A DNA stretch of 52,186 nucleotides from Prescottella subtropica (GCF_005434945.1 NZ_SKCH01000025.1:1-52186), one strand, 5' to 3'. Counted from the stretch's first letter, positions 9,498 through 18,916 are shown. Notes: a model not told the origin generated them from the sequence alone. Program-made: numbers and translations.

Positions 9498-10856
9498 TCA
9501 CATGGACGCGATGAGCCGATCCACCCGCTCGTCGACCGACCGGAACGGGTCCTTACACAGCACGGTGCGCTGCGCCTGATCGTTGAGCTTGAGATGCACC
9601 CAGTCGACGGTGAAGTCGCGTCCGGCGTCCTGAGCTGCGGCGATGAAGTCCCCCCGCAGCTTCGCGCGCGTCGTCTGCGGCGGCGTCGACACCGCCAGGT
9701 CCACCGTCTCGTCCTCGGTGACCCGCTTGGCCAGGCCCTTGCGCTGCAGCAGATCGAACACGCCACGGCCCCGTTTGATGTCGTGGTACGCCAGATCCAG
9801 TTGCGCGATCTTCGGATCGGACAACTCCATGCCGTACTTGTCCTGATACCGCTGGAACAGTTTGCGTTTGATCACCCAGTCGACCTCGGTGTCGACCTTC
9901 GCGAAGTCCTGGCCCTCCACCGCGTCGAGGATCCGGCCCCACAGTTCGACGACCTGCTCGACCTGCGCGTCGGGTTCGCGGTTCCGCAGATGCTCGACGG
10001 CCCGCGCATGGTATTCCCGCTGGATGTCGAGTGCGCTGGCCTGCCGGCCGCCCGCCAGACGGACCGGACGCCGACCCGTCAGGTCGTGGCTGACCTCCCG
10101 GATCGCCCGGATCGGGTTGTCGAGCGCGAAGTCCCGGAACGGCACCCCCGCCTCGATCATCTCGAGCACCAGCGCCGCCGTGCCCACCTTGAGCATCGTG
10201 GTGGTCTCGCACATGTTGGAGTCACCGACGATCACGTGCAGCCGCCGGTACTTCTCGGCGTCCGCGTGCGGCTCGTCGCGGGTGTTGATGATCGGCCGCG
10301 ACCGCGTCGTCGCCGACGACACCCCCTCCCAGATGTGCTCGGCCCGCTGCGACAGACAGAACTGTGCGGCCTTCGGGGTCTGCAGGATCTTGCCGGCACC
10401 GCAGATCAGCTGCCGGGTCACCAGGAACGGCAGCAGCACATCCGAGATCCGCGAGAACTCCCCCGCCCGGACCACCAGGAAATTCTCGTGACACCCGTAC
10501 GAGTTGCCCGCCGAATCGGTGTTGTTCTTGAACAGGTAGATGTCGCCGCCGATACCCTCCTCGGCGAGCCGCTGCTCGGCATCGACGAGCAGATCCTCGA
10601 GGACCCGCTCCCCCGCCCGATCGTGGTTGACGAGTTGCAGCAGGCTGTCGCACTCGGCGGTCGCGTACTCGGGATGCGAACCGACGTCGAGATACAGCCG
10701 CGCACCGTTACGGAGGAACACGTTGGAACTGCGGCCCCACGAGACCACCCGCCGGAAGAGGTAGCGGGCAACCTCGTCCGGACTCAGCCGCCGATGACCG
10801 TGAAAGGTGCAGGTGACACCGAACTCGGTCTCGATACCCATGATTCGTCTCTGCAC
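9498..10856 (-). CDS. pafA: PafA, Pup-protein ligase
   Basis: PafA attaches the C-terminal glutamate of Pup to substrate lysines, using ATP, and so marks proteins for the proteasome. The 452-residue product is the same length as M. tuberculosis PafA and nearly identical at its N-terminus ([20 protein letters not shown], where E9 of the IETEFG motif is a magnesium ligand). Other conserved blocks are [38 protein letters not shown] and [20 protein letters not shown]. The GTG at 10856 was chosen on this N-terminal match; further upstream the frame is not conserved. Unlike in some species, about 180 bases without a gene separate it from prcA. Confidence 0.96.
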   Translation of the reverse strand: MQRRIMGIETEFGVTCTFHGHRRLSPDEVARYLFRRVVSWGRSSNVFLRNGARLYLDVGSHPEYATAECDSLLQLVNHDRAGERVLEDLLVDAEQRLAEEGIGGDIYLFKNNTDSAGNSYGCHENFLVVRAGEFSRISDVLLPFLVTRQLICGAGKILQTPKAAQFCLSQRAEHIWEGVSSATTRSRPIINTRDEPHADAEKYRRLHVIVGDSNMCETTTMLKVGTAALVLEMIEAGVPFRDFALDNPIRAIREVSHDLTGRRPVRLAGGRQASALDIQREYHARAVEHLRNREPDAQVEQVVELWGRILDAVEGQDFAKVDTEVDWVIKRKLFQRYQDKYGMELSDPKIAQLDLAYHDIKRGRGVFDLLQRKGLAKRVTEDETVDLAVSTPPQTTRAKLRGDFIAAAQDAGRDFTVDWVHLKLNDQAQRTVLCKDPFRSVDERVDRLIASM

Positions 10857-11039
10857 ACCTCGACAGTACAACCGTCGAAGCCGATTGCCTTGCCGTTCAG
10901 GAACAGTCGCGTCGCCGCGGACCGAGAACGTGGCCGAAGCGAGACCTTCGCCGGGCCGGCACCCCGGCCCCGACACGAACCGACCGGGCACGCTGCTGCG
11001 TGCCCGGCCGGGGAATCGTGTGCCTGCCTCCGTGTCGGC

Positions 11040-11819
11040 CTATGTGTCGGTGTCCGTTCCGGGCTCCCCCGGAGCGTCTGCAGCATCTGCGGTGTCCGGG
11101 GCCGGTTCGGCCGGTGCCGCGGGCAGCAGCGCCTCGAGCGTGGGACCGGTGATCCGACGGAACGCCCGCCGGGGCCGGGACTGGTCGAGGACCGCCACCT
11201 CGAGGCTGGACACGCCGAGCACGCGACGTTCGGTCTCGGTGCCGGTGCCGTCCTGCAGGGCCCGCACCGCGACCGCGACCGCGTCGGACAGATCCAGGCC
11301 CGGACGGTACGACGCCCGCAGCACCGTCGCGATCGGCTCGGTGGTGCCGCCCATCACCACGAACTGCTGTTCGTCGACGATCGACCCGTCGTAGGTGATC
11401 CGGTACAGCTGTGCGTGCGGTGCGCTGCCGTGCCGGCCGACCTCGGCGACACAGATCTCCACCTCGTACGGCTTGGGCTGCTCGGTGAAGATGGTGCCCA
11501 GGGTCTGCGCGTACCCGTTGGCGAGGGAGCGTCCGGTGACGTCCCGGCGGTCGTACGAGTAGCCGCGCATGTCGGCGTGCACGATGCCGGCCCGGCGCAA
11601 GTTCTCGAACTCGTTGTACTTGCCGACCGCCGCGAACCCCAGCCGGTCGTACAGTTCGCTGACCTTGTGCAGCGCCGTCGACGGGTTCTCCGCCACGAAC
11701 AGCACCCCGTCGGCGAACGTGAGCACGATGACGCTGCGGCCGCGCGCGATTCCCTTGCGCGCCAACTCCGAGCGATCCCGCATGATCTGCTCGGCGGAGG
11801 CATAGTACGGCAGCGTCAT
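11040..11819 (-). CDS. prcA: 20S proteasome alpha subunit PrcA
   Basis: This 259-residue alpha subunit starts [20 protein letters not shown], the typical N-terminal gate segment, and continues with [21 protein letters not shown] and [10 protein letters not shown]. Seven copies form each outer ring, which gates entry and binds the Gln-Tyr-Leu tail of ARC/Mpa. The C-terminus is Ala/Pro/Asp-rich and probably disordered. Its ATG overlaps the prcB stop by ATGA, which ensures matched synthesis of the two rings. It is the last gene of the pup-prcB-prcA transcript. Confidence 0.96.
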   Translation of the reverse strand: MTLPYYASAEQIMRDRSELARKGIARGRSVIVLTFADGVLFVAENPSTALHKVSELYDRLGFAAVGKYNEFENLRRAGIVHADMRGYSYDRRDVTGRSLANGYAQTLGTIFTEQPKPYEVEICVAEVGRHGSAPHAQLYRITYDGSIVDEQQFVVMGGTTEPIATVLRASYRPGLDLSDAVAVAVRALQDGTGTETERRVLGVSSLEVAVLDQSRPRRAFRRITGPTLEALLPAAPAEPAPDTADAADAPGEPGTDTDT

Positions 11820-12694
11820 CGTGGGGTGCGTCCTTCCTCGGTGCGGTCGGCGAGCACCGCGCGCGCCGACTCGGCCGTCCGCTCGGCCGGCACGTACGCC
11901 GCACCGGCCGACGTGATGGTCACGGCCGTCGGGAAGATCGACCGGACCAGGTCCGGGCCGCCGGTCGCGGAATCGTCGTCGGCGGCGTCGTACAGGGCCT
12001 CGACGGCCGACCGCAGCGCCGAATCCTCGTCGCCGCCTTCCCGGTACAGCTTCTTCAGGGACGCCTTCGCGAACAGCGACCCGGAGCCGACCGCGTAGTA
12101 GCCGGCGCGTTCCTCGTAGCGGCCGCCGACGACGTCGTAGGAGACGATGCGCCCGGCCCGCTGCGCGTCCGCCGCATCGAGGTCGTACCCGACGAGCAAC
12201 GGCACGACCGCCAGACCCTGCATCGCCGCACCCAGGTTGCCCCGCACCATCGACGACAGCCGGTTGGCCTTGCCGTCGAACGTCAACTGGACGCCCTCGA
12301 TCTTCTCGTAATGCTCGAGTTCGACGGCGAACAGCCGCACCAGTTCGATGGCGACACCGGCGGTCCCGGCGATACCCGCCGCCGAATAGTCGTCGGTGAC
12401 GAACACCTTCTCGACGTCCCGGCTGGCGATGAGGTTGCCCATCGTGGCCCTCCGGTCACCGGCGATCAGCACACCACCGGCGAACGTGATCGCCACGATC
12501 GTCGTCCCGTGCGGTGCGATGTCCGTGTCGCCTCCCTCGGTGCGGAGTCCGTCGATCCGGTTACCCGGCAACATGTCCGGTGCGTGCAGGCGCAGATGTT
12601 CGGTGAACGAGGACAGCGTCGACCCGGGACCGAACCCGCCACCGAACCCGAATCCGTGCGTACCCGACGGCAGGCCTGCGCGATCCGTCCTCAC
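11816..12694 (-). CDS. prcB: 20S proteasome beta subunit PrcB (precursor)
   Basis: This 292-residue precursor of the catalytic beta subunit carries the autocleavage site His-Gly before TTIVAITF, so Thr64 becomes the N-terminal nucleophile after removal of a 63-residue propeptide. The catalytic partners Asp80 ([11 protein letters not shown]) and Lys96 (DVEKVF) sit at mature positions 17 and 33 as expected. The Gly-rich propeptide ([10 protein letters not shown]) is typical of actinobacteria. The GTG start overlaps the pup stop by GTGA. With PrcA it forms the four-ring core that degrades pupylated proteins. Confidence 0.97.
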   Translation of the reverse strand: MRTDRAGLPSGTHGFGFGGGFGPGSTLSSFTEHLRLHAPDMLPGNRIDGLRTEGGDTDIAPHGTTIVAITFAGGVLIAGDRRATMGNLIASRDVEKVFVTDDYSAAGIAGTAGVAIELVRLFAVELEHYEKIEGVQLTFDGKANRLSSMVRGNLGAAMQGLAVVPLLVGYDLDAADAQRAGRIVSYDVVGGRYEERAGYYAVGSGSLFAKASLKKLYREGGDEDSALRSAVEALYDAADDDSATGGPDLVRSIFPTAVTITSAGAAYVPAERTAESARAVLADRTEEGRTPR

Positions 12695-12885
12695 TGGCCG
12701 CCCTTCTGGACGTAGGCGCGCACGAAGTCCTCGGCGTTCTCCTCGAGCACGTCGTCGATCTCGTCGAGGAGATCGTCGGTGTCCTCCGCCAACTTCTCGC
12801 GACGTTCCTGCCCGGCCGGCCCGTCGCCGATCGGGGCATCGTCGTCGTCGCCACCACCGGCTCGCTTGGTCTGCTCCTGCGCCAT
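12691..12885 (-). CDS. pup: prokaryotic ubiquitin-like protein Pup
   Basis: This 64-residue disordered protein begins [11 protein letters not shown] and ends with the conserved [12 protein letters not shown]; its length equals M. tuberculosis Pup. The C-terminal Gln must be deamidated to Glu by Dop before PafA can ligate it. The helical segment around [23 protein letters not shown] binds the coiled coils of ARC/Mpa. The ATG at 12885 has AAGGAGG about 9 bases upstream, so the in-frame ATG 7 codons earlier is not used. A -10-like TAGTGT lies at 12952-12957 on the minus strand in the 126-base gap after dop and may drive pup-prcB-prcA. Confidence 0.97.
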   Translation of the reverse strand: MAQEQTKRAGGGDDDDAPIGDGPAGQERREKLAEDTDDLLDEIDDVLEENAEDFVRAYVQKGGQ

Positions 12886-13011
12886 GGCCACCGACCTCCT
12901 TCTCACCGCGGACCCGCCGACACGCGACCGGCGAGTCCTGCTCGGACCCTCACACTACCGACCGACGGTGCCCGTCGGGCGGCAAGCGCGCGGGGAGATT
13001 TCGTGGCGAGA

Positions 13012-14511
13012 TCAGTTCGTGAGCTGATCTACCAGTTCAGCCGCCGAATCCACCGAATCCAGAAGCTCACCGACGTGAGCGCGGCTGCCGCGCAACGGTT
13101 CGAGGGTGGGGATCCGGACCAGCGACTCCCCACCCAGATCGAAGATCACCGAGTCCCAACTGGCCGCCGCGATGTCCGCCCCGAACCGGCGCAGGCATTC
13201 ACCACGGAAGAACGCCCGGGTGTCCGTCGGCGGGGTGTGCACCGCGTCGAGGATCTGCTGCTCGGTCACCAGCCGCTGCATCGACCCGCGGGCCACGAGC
13301 CGGTTGTACAGGCCCTTGTCGAGGCGGACGTCCGAATACTGCAGGTCGAGCATGTGCAGCTTCGGCGCCGACCACGCCAGGCCCTCCCGGCTCCGGAAAC
13401 CCTCCATCAGGCGCAGCTTCGCGGGCCAGTCCAGCAGGTGCGCACACTCCATCGGATCGCGTTCGAGCAGGTCGAGCACCATCGCCCACTTCTCGACGAG
13501 GTCGGCGACCCGCGGATCGTCGTTGCCCTCCCGGTCCACGAACCGCGCAACCCGGTCCAGGTAGATCCGTTGCAGCGCAAGACCGGTCAGTTCCCGGCCG
13601 TCGGCCAGTGCCACCGTCGCCCGCAGCGTCGGATCGTGGCTGATCCGGTGGACGGCGGTCACCGGGCGCGCCAACTGCAGATCCGTCAGATCCACCCCGG
13701 CCTCGACGAGATCGAGCACGAGCGCCGTCGTCCCGACCTTGAGGTACGTCGCCGTCTCTGCGAGGTTCGCGTCCCCGATGATCACGTGCAGGCGGCGGTA
13801 CTTGTCGGCGTCCGCGTGCGGCTCGTCGCGGGTGTTGATGATGCCGCGTTTGAGGGTCGTCTCGAGACCCACCTCGACCTCGATGTAGTCGGCCCGCTGC
13901 GACAACTGGAAGCCGGCCTCGTCACCGGACTGGCCGATCCCGACCCTCCCGGACCCGCAGATCACCTGACGGGACGCGAAGAACGGCGTCAACCCGGCGA
14001 TGATCGACGAGAACGGGGTGTCGCGGGAACACAGGTAGTTCTCGTGGGTGCCGTACGACGCGCCCTTGCCGTCGACGTTGTTCTTGTACAGCTGCAGCCG
14101 CGGCGCGCCGGGAACACTGGACGCGTGCCGGGCCGCGGACTCCATCACCCGCTCCCCCGCCTTGTCCCAGATGACGGCGTCCAGCGGATCGGTCACCTCC
14201 GGCGCCGAATACTCGGGGTGCGCGTGGTCGACGTACAGGCGGGCACCGTTGGTGAGGATCATGTTGGCGGCACCGATCTCGTCGGCGTCGATCACCGGGG
14301 CCGGCCCGCTGGTGCGGCCCAGATCGAAACCGCGGGCGTCCCGCAGCGGTGACTCCACCTCGTAGTCCCACCGGGTGCGTTTGGCCCGCGGCACCCCCGC
14401 CGCCGCCGCGTACGCGAGCACCGCCTGCGTGGACGTCAGGATCGGATTCGCCGAAGGGTCGCTGGGTGAAGAGATTCCGTACTCGACCTCGATACCGATG
14501 ATCCGCTGCAT
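13012..14511 (-). CDS. dop: Dop, deamidase of Pup and depupylase
   Basis: This 499-residue carboxylate-amine ligase-like enzyme is a paralogue of PafA. It starts [16 protein letters not shown] with the Dop-specific segment that follows ([19 protein letters not shown]), and has the blocks [40 protein letters not shown] and [20 protein letters not shown]. Dop deamidates the C-terminal Gln of Pup and also removes Pup from substrates. The catalytic Asp lies in the VDHAHPEY block. The ATG at 14511 is preceded by TAGGCT and a 6-base gap, suggesting a leaderless transcript. It is upstream of pup in the same direction. Confidence 0.96.
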   Translation of the reverse strand: MQRIIGIEVEYGISSPSDPSANPILTSTQAVLAYAAAAGVPRAKRTRWDYEVESPLRDARGFDLGRTSGPAPVIDADEIGAANMILTNGARLYVDHAHPEYSAPEVTDPLDAVIWDKAGERVMESAARHASSVPGAPRLQLYKNNVDGKGASYGTHENYLCSRDTPFSSIIAGLTPFFASRQVICGSGRVGIGQSGDEAGFQLSQRADYIEVEVGLETTLKRGIINTRDEPHADADKYRRLHVIIGDANLAETATYLKVGTTALVLDLVEAGVDLTDLQLARPVTAVHRISHDPTLRATVALADGRELTGLALQRIYLDRVARFVDREGNDDPRVADLVEKWAMVLDLLERDPMECAHLLDWPAKLRLMEGFRSREGLAWSAPKLHMLDLQYSDVRLDKGLYNRLVARGSMQRLVTEQQILDAVHTPPTDTRAFFRGECLRRFGADIAAASWDSVIFDLGGESLVRIPTLEPLRGSRAHVGELLDSVDSAAELVDQLTN

Positions 14512-14517
14512 GGCACG

Positions 14518-14523
14518 AGCCTA
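14518..14523 (-). promoter_or_regulatory. -10 element of a leaderless dop promoter
   Basis: TAGGCT on the minus strand, 6 bases before the dop ATG, with no ribosome site in between. Confidence 0.55.
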
Positions 14524-14568
14524 GATCGTTCGGCACGTCCGCAACCCGACGACGGCCGGACCCGTGCC

Positions 14569-14599
14569 TTGACCTTCACACTGTGTCAGGGACTCGGAT
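14569..14599 (+). promoter_or_regulatory. MerR-type promoter/operator in front of the HEAT-MerR pair
   Basis: TTGACC at 14569-14574 is followed by an imperfect dyad around CACACTGTG and, after the long 19-base spacer typical of MerR-controlled promoters, by TCGGAT as a weak -10. MerR proteins bind such dyads in the spacer and untwist the DNA. The regulator encoded two genes on (15262-16257) is the obvious candidate. Confidence 0.55.
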
Positions 14600-14622
14600 G
14601 GTCGGTGAAGGAGGTGGTCGTC

Positions 14623-15252
14623 GTGAACACGGCCCCGGACACACTGGCTGCACCCGACCCGTCGGCCCGGCTGCGTGCCGCTCTCGCCGCCGGCACCGAC
14701 CCCGATCCCGCACTTCTCGGGACGCTGATCGGCCGCTGCGCCGTCGAACCGGACTTCTACGTCCGCGACATGCTGACGTGGGCGCTGTGCCGCCTCCCGG
14801 CCGAGACCACCGTGCCGACACTGATCGCGGAGCTCGGGTCCGAGATTCCGCAGGCCCGCAGTCAGGCACTGCACACGCTGTCGAAGGTCGGGGACCCGCA
14901 GGCGTGGCCGGCGGTATCGGCGCTGCTGCACGACCCGGACGACGAGGTCGCCCGCAGCGCGTGGCGGGCGGCGGTGGCACTCGTCCCGGACGGTGGCACG
15001 GCCGAACTCGCCGCCGATCTGGCGACCGCGCTCGGCCGCGGCGACCACGACCTGCAACGCAGCCTGAGCCGGGCACTCGTCGCGCTCGGTGAGGTGATCG
15101 TGCCGATACTGGAGCAGGCCGCGGCCGGGTCTGATCCGGGACGACGGGCACACGCCGAAGCGACGCTGCGATTGCACCGCGACCCGGACAGCGCGTTCAC
15201 CCTGTCGGTGGAGGCGGCGACGCGGGTCGCGGTCACCGGGCCCGACGGATAG
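14623..15252 (+). CDS. HEAT-repeat protein
   Basis: This 209-residue protein is built from alpha-helical HEAT-like repeats, for example VPTLIAELGSEIPQARSQAL, WPAVSALLHDPDDEVARSAW and LATALGRGDHDLQRSLSRAL. Such repeats usually form curved protein-binding surfaces; no catalytic motif is visible. The GTG at 14623 has a strong ribosome site (GAAGGAGGTG) and lies downstream of a MerR-type promoter. The stop is 9 bases from the MerR gene, which itself carries HEAT repeats, so the two genes probably share a transcript and perhaps bind the same partner. The function is unknown. Confidence 0.75.
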   Translation: MNTAPDTLAAPDPSARLRAALAAGTDPDPALLGTLIGRCAVEPDFYVRDMLTWALCRLPAETTVPTLIAELGSEIPQARSQALHTLSKVGDPQAWPAVSALLHDPDDEVARSAWRAAVALVPDGGTAELAADLATALGRGDHDLQRSLSRALVALGEVIVPILEQAAAGSDPGRRAHAEATLRLHRDPDSAFTLSVEAATRVAVTGPDG

Positions 15253-15261
15253 GAGGACCGG

Positions 15262-16257
15262 ATGTTGATCGGCGAGGTGTCACGGCGGTCGGGTGTCAGC
15301 TCCCGGATGCTGCGCCACTACGACACGCTGGGGCTGGTGTGCCCCACCGGACGGACGTCCGGCGGCTACCGCGAATACTCGGCCGACGACGTCCGGCGCC
15401 TGTTCCACGTCGAGAGCCTGCGCGCCCTCGGACTGTCGCTGCAGGAGGTCGGACGGGCACTCGACGAGCCCGGGTTCGCACCGGCGGACCTAGTGGGCGA
15501 CCTGGTCCGGCACACCCGCGACCGGATCGCCGCCGAACAGGAACTGCTCGCGACACTGCAGCGGGTCGACGCCTCCGCCCCCGCCGACTGGGACGACGTC
15601 CTGCACGTCGTCGCACAGTTGCGGGCCCTCGACTCGGAGTCCGCGGCGCACCGGCAGCAGGCGGCCCTGGCCCCGGACGCGCACACCGCCCTGTCCGCCG
15701 CGGCGCTGGTCGAGGCCGTGCTGACGGAGGACGACCTCAACGTGGCGGGCGCACTGCGCTGGCTGCTGGCGCGGACGGGCGGGCCGGTGCCCGCGGAGTT
15801 GTCCACCGCCCTGCACTCCGGCTCGGTCGACGTCCGGCGGCGGGCCGTCGCCGCGATCGCGTCGGTCCGCACCGCGGAGGCGTCGGCGGCGCTGCGCCGG
15901 GCCCTCGACGACACCGACACGATGGTCCGGGAGCGGGCGGCGCTCACGCTCGCATCCCGCGGCGTCGTCGACGCGGCACCCGAGTTGGTCGAGATGATCG
16001 TCGACGGGCGACGTGACGTCGAGGCCGCCGAGGCACTCGGACTGCTGGTCGGCGACCCGTCCGTCGGCCTGCTGCTGGACCGGGTGGACACCGCCGTCGA
16101 CGCGGCCGTCCGCGGACGGATCACGCAGGCGCTCGCCGAGATTCCCGGCGAGACGGCCCGGGCGGCGCTCGAACGGATGACCGGTGACGCCGACCGGACG
16201 GTCGCGGCCACCGCGGCGGCGATCCTGGCGATCCGGGAGAACCCGGCGATGCGCTGA
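15262..16257 (+). CDS. MerR-family regulator fused to HEAT repeats
   Basis: This 331-residue protein has an N-terminal MerR DNA-binding domain (MLIGEVSRRSGVSSRMLRHY, then DTLGLVCPTGRTSGGYREY and the wing) and a dimerisation helix to about residue 120. Instead of a small ligand domain it continues with helical HEAT-like repeats from about residue 160 to the end (GSVDVRRRAVAAIASV, DTDTMVRERAALTLASRG, RRDVEAAEALGLL). GGAGG lies just upstream of the ATG. It probably controls the promoter at 14569. No cysteines for metal binding are placed as in CueR or MerR, so a metal ligand is unlikely; the HEAT repeats may sense a protein or large ligand. Confidence 0.85.
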   Translation: MLIGEVSRRSGVSSRMLRHYDTLGLVCPTGRTSGGYREYSADDVRRLFHVESLRALGLSLQEVGRALDEPGFAPADLVGDLVRHTRDRIAAEQELLATLQRVDASAPADWDDVLHVVAQLRALDSESAAHRQQAALAPDAHTALSAAALVEAVLTEDDLNVAGALRWLLARTGGPVPAELSTALHSGSVDVRRRAVAAIASVRTAEASAALRRALDDTDTMVRERAALTLASRGVVDAAPELVEMIVDGRRDVEAAEALGLLVGDPSVGLLLDRVDTAVDAAVRGRITQALAEIPGETARAALERMTGDADRTVAATAAAILAIRENPAMR

Positions 16258-16282
16258 TCGCGCCCGGTGCCACGATGGGTGC

Positions 16283-16786
16283 ATGGACGAAGTGGTGGCG
16301 GTCTACGACGAGCACGGCACACCGACGGGGACCGCGCTGCGGTCCCGGGTGTACGCGGAGGGCCTGTGGCACGCGAGCGCGGGGGTGCTGCTGCGCTCGC
16401 TCGACGGCAGTCGCCTGTACGTGCACCGCCGCTCCCCGGACAAGGCGGTGTTCGCGGGCCTGCACGACTGCCTGGCCGGCGGCGTCGTCGACCCGGGTGA
16501 GACGCCGGAGCAGGCGGCCCGCCGCGAACTGGCCGAGGAACTCGGGGTCACCGGGGTACCGTTGACGCCGCTGTCGCGGATCGCGTGGGACGGTGTGTGG
16601 GCGGATGCGCCACTGCGCTGCCACCTGTTCGCGTTCGAGGCCCGCTACGACGGTCCGATCCGGCACCAGGCCAGTGAGATCGCCGACGGCTGGTGGTGGA
16701 CGGACCGGCAACTGCACGAACACCTGCAGGACCCGCGGTGGCCGTTCGTGCCGGACACCCGGATCCTGTTGGCGGGACTCGTCTGA
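16283..16786 (+). CDS. Nudix hydrolase
   Basis: This 167-residue protein has a perfect Nudix box: Gly67, Glu73, Arg81-Glu82, Glu85-Glu86 and Gly88 (GGVVDPGETPEQAARRELAE). The sequence resembles the isopentenyl-diphosphate isomerase-like/YfcD branch of Nudix enzymes (start VVAVYDEHGTPTG, then WHASAGVLL). The substrate, some nucleoside diphosphate derivative or other diphosphate, cannot be told from sequence. The ATG at 16283 has no clear ribosome site; CACGAT 6 bases upstream may be the -10 of a leaderless transcript. It follows the MerR gene by 25 bases and precedes the thiocyanate hydrolase operon. Confidence 0.85.
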   Translation: MDEVVAVYDEHGTPTGTALRSRVYAEGLWHASAGVLLRSLDGSRLYVHRRSPDKAVFAGLHDCLAGGVVDPGETPEQAARRELAEELGVTGVPLTPLSRIAWDGVWADAPLRCHLFAFEARYDGPIRHQASEIADGWWWTDRQLHEHLQDPRWPFVPDTRILLAGLV

Positions 16787-16880
16787 TTCCGTCGATTCTG
16801 CCGTGGACGGACCCGGCCACCGGGCCCGCCGACGGTGTTAGCGTTGACCACACACTGTCTCGCCCCGGGAGGCGACGACC

Positions 16881-17699
16881 ATGGCCAACTCGGTGATGGA
16901 CGACTACGGAAGCCAGCTGCGGACCGCGTTTCATCGGCTGCAGGACTGGCCCTATCCGGACCAGATCAGTCACGGACTGTTCCGCGCCCTGACGAAGACA
17001 CCGCACGATGTCGGCGGCGAACCCGATGCTCCTGCCGTGTTCGAGGAGAAGCAGGAAGAACTCTGGGAGCTCAACACCTTCGTCACCTGCGAGGTCCTGG
17101 GCTGGCGCGGCATCTGGACCTCCGAGGAACGCCGACGGCTCGGGAACGTCGACGTCGGCCGCACCAACTATCTCGCCCTGCCCTACTACGGGCGCTGGGT
17201 GCTGGCCATGGCCCGCTGCCTGGTCGACAAGCATCACATCACGCTCGGGGAACTCGTCGAGCGAGCCGACGCGGTGCGGTCCCGTCAGCAGAACGGCACC
17301 GGGCCGCTCGAGGCCGCGCCCCGGAGCATCGGGGACGGCGCCGCGGTGGTGCGGAACCGCCATCACACCGAGGCGGTCGGCAAGGGAGATCCCCAGTGTT
17401 TCGCCGGCCGGGCCGAGGCCCCTAGGTTCGCGGTGGGTGACCGGGTGCTGGTGCGGGATCTGCCGACGATCTTCTACACCCGCACCCAGGAGTACCTGCG
17501 CGACAAGCCTGCCACCGTCGCGAGGGTCTCCTACGAGAGCCCCACGCCCGAGGACGAGGCGTTCGACCGCGAAGATCAGCGGCCGCAGTGGTTCTACATC
17601 GTGCGGTTCGCGATGCGCGACCTGTGGGATCCGTACCGCGGCTGCCCCGACGACACCCTCCAGGCGGAGATCTCCGAACCCTGGCTCGCGCCGCTGTGA
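16881..17699 (+). CDS. thiocyanate hydrolase, fused beta-alpha subunits
   Basis: This 272-residue protein joins, in one chain, sequences corresponding to the separate beta and alpha subunits of Thiobacillus thioparus thiocyanate hydrolase. Residues about 30-135 match beta (LFRALTKTPHDVGGEPDAP, ELWELNTFVTCEVLGWRGIW, YYGRWVLAMARCLVDK). Residues about 165-272 match alpha (GDPQCFAG, FAVGDRVLVRDLP, FYTRTQEYLR, VSYESPTPEDEAF). This fused order is the same as in the nitrile hydratase beta subunit, to which both parts are homologous. With gamma it would hydrolyse thiocyanate to carbonyl sulfide and ammonia. GGGAGG lies 8 bases before the ATG. A -10-like TAGCGT is near 16837. Nitrile hydratase is the alternative, but the identity blocks favour thiocyanate hydrolase. 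Confidence 0.8.
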   Translation: MANSVMDDYGSQLRTAFHRLQDWPYPDQISHGLFRALTKTPHDVGGEPDAPAVFEEKQEELWELNTFVTCEVLGWRGIWTSEERRRLGNVDVGRTNYLALPYYGRWVLAMARCLVDKHHITLGELVERADAVRSRQQNGTGPLEAAPRSIGDGAAVVRNRHHTEAVGKGDPQCFAGRAEAPRFAVGDRVLVRDLPTIFYTRTQEYLRDKPATVARVSYESPTPEDEAFDREDQRPQWFYIVRFAMRDLWDPYRGCPDDTLQAEISEPWLAPL

Positions 17700-17736
17700 T
17701 GCCGTCGATCCATCACCGTCGACGAGACGACTTCGG

Positions 17737-18474
17737 ATGAGCACGCCATCGGACGAACCCGATCGCACTGCGCCGGACGACGATTCACCTCCCCGGCACG
17801 GCGCCCCCATGGTCGAGGAGGTCACCGACTTCGAGGTCCTCGAGATCGCGATCCGGGAACTCGCGATCGAGAAGGGCCTGTTCACCGCCGAGGACCACCG
17901 GCGCTACACCGAGTACTTCGAGCAACTCGGACCGACACCGGGTTCCCGCCTGGTCGCCAAGGCCTGGTCCGACCCCGACTACCGGCAGCTGGTTTTCGAG
18001 GACCCCATCGCCGCCTGCACCGAGATCGGCGTCGACTGGCTGCAGCCGACCGGGTTCGGCACGCCCAGCGACTTCACGGCACTGCACATCCTCGAGGACA
18101 CCCCGACGCTGCACCACGTGATCGTCTGCACGCTGTGCTCCTGCTATCCGCGGCCGCTGCTCGGCAACTCCCCGGAGTGGTACCGCACCCCGAACTACCG
18201 TCGGCGCATCGTGCGCTGGCCCCGCCAGGTCCTGGGCGAGTTCGGGCTCTTCCTGCCCGAGGAGGTCGCGATCCGCGTCGAGGACTCCAACTCCAAGCAC
18301 CGGTTCGCGGTGCTGCCCGTCCGCCCGGCCGGCACCGACGGCTGGAGCGAGGACCGGCTCGCGGAGATCGTCACCCGGGACTGCCTGATCGGGGTCGCCC
18401 TCCCCACCCCCGGGGTCACCTCGAATGCCGCACGCCCGGTCCATCCCGCCGTACACCCGATCGGCGATCAGTAA
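17737..18474 (+). CDS. scnC: thiocyanate hydrolase gamma subunit (cobalt-binding catalytic)
   Basis: This 245-residue catalytic subunit is homologous to the nitrile hydratase alpha subunit. The metal site VCTLCSCYPRP has Cys131, Cys134, Ser135 and Cys136; the Thr after the first Cys is typical of the cobalt class, and the second and third cysteines would be oxidised after translation. Blocks that match T. thioparus gamma are PMVEEVTDFEVLE, ELAIEKGLFTAEDHR, SPEWYRTPNYRRRIVRWPRQ and EIVTRDCLIGVA. The ATG at 17737 follows the fused subunit by 37 bases. I use scnC by homology; the substrate has not been tested, and a nitrile substrate remains possible. Confidence 0.85.
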   Translation: MSTPSDEPDRTAPDDDSPPRHGAPMVEEVTDFEVLEIAIRELAIEKGLFTAEDHRRYTEYFEQLGPTPGSRLVAKAWSDPDYRQLVFEDPIAACTEIGVDWLQPTGFGTPSDFTALHILEDTPTLHHVIVCTLCSCYPRPLLGNSPEWYRTPNYRRRIVRWPRQVLGEFGLFLPEEVAIRVEDSNSKHRFAVLPVRPAGTDGWSEDRLAEIVTRDCLIGVALPTPGVTSNAARPVHPAVHPIGDQ

Positions 18475-18491
18475 CTCAGCGAGGACTGACG

Positions 18492-18854
18492 ATGGCAGAC
18501 GAACAGAACGTCACCGGCATCAGAGTGCCGGTCCTGGACCGGATCGTCACCCGCGGTCAGGTGTGGCCGCGGATGGCGGAGAAGCACGGGGTCACCAACC
18601 CCGTTCCGCCGTGGAAGTCCAGCCTCGACGCGACGTGCGACGCCCTCGACCGGGAAGCGACGACGCTGCCGCCGCTCACCCGGCGTCGCGAGGAGGACGC
18701 GCTCGTCGAGGACGTCTACCGCGACCTACCGTTCCCCGAGAACCAGCTCGTGGCGCTCGCGCATTCGCTGATCGCCAGGAACGTCGTCGACGAGACCGAA
18801 CTGTCGCAGCGGCTCGCCCTCGTGCGGGCCCGACTCGAGGCCGCCGGCGACTGA
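18492..18854 (+). CDS. P15K-like metallochaperone/activator of thiocyanate hydrolase
   Basis: This 120-residue protein is the third gene of the operon, starting 17 bases after the gamma gene. Its C-terminal half (DLPFPENQLVALAHSLIARN and ELSQRLALVRARLE) resembles the helical N-terminal region of nitrile hydratase beta subunits and of their activators. T. thioparus has P15K, a protein of about the same size encoded directly after scnC, that delivers cobalt to the gamma subunit. Position, size and helical character support the same role here. Two motifs, PVPPWKSSLDATCDAL and the central Arg-rich stretch, I cannot assign. A perfect hairpin terminator follows. Confidence 0.6.
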   Translation: MADEQNVTGIRVPVLDRIVTRGQVWPRMAEKHGVTNPVPPWKSSLDATCDALDREATTLPPLTRRREEDALVEDVYRDLPFPENQLVALAHSLIARNVVDETELSQRLALVRARLEAAGD

Positions 18855-18865
18855 CGACCGGGGTG

Positions 18866-18905
18866 CACGAAAAGGGGGGATCCGGCCGGATCCCCCCTTT
18901 TCGTG
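18866..18905. terminator. 40-base perfect palindrome, bidirectional terminator
   Basis: An 18-bp stem starting CACGAAAAGGGG with a GGCC tip forms a palindrome over its whole length. Runs of A and T flank the GC core on both strands, so it can end transcription of both the thiocyanate hydrolase operon and the convergent mpa/arc gene. Confidence 0.85.
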
Positions 18906-18916
18906 GAACGTGTGCC

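Noticed and set aside
16881-18474. Ordinary nitrile hydratase
   Set aside because: The metal motif is shared, but the blocks in both halves of the first gene and in gamma fit thiocyanate hydrolase better; not fully excluded.
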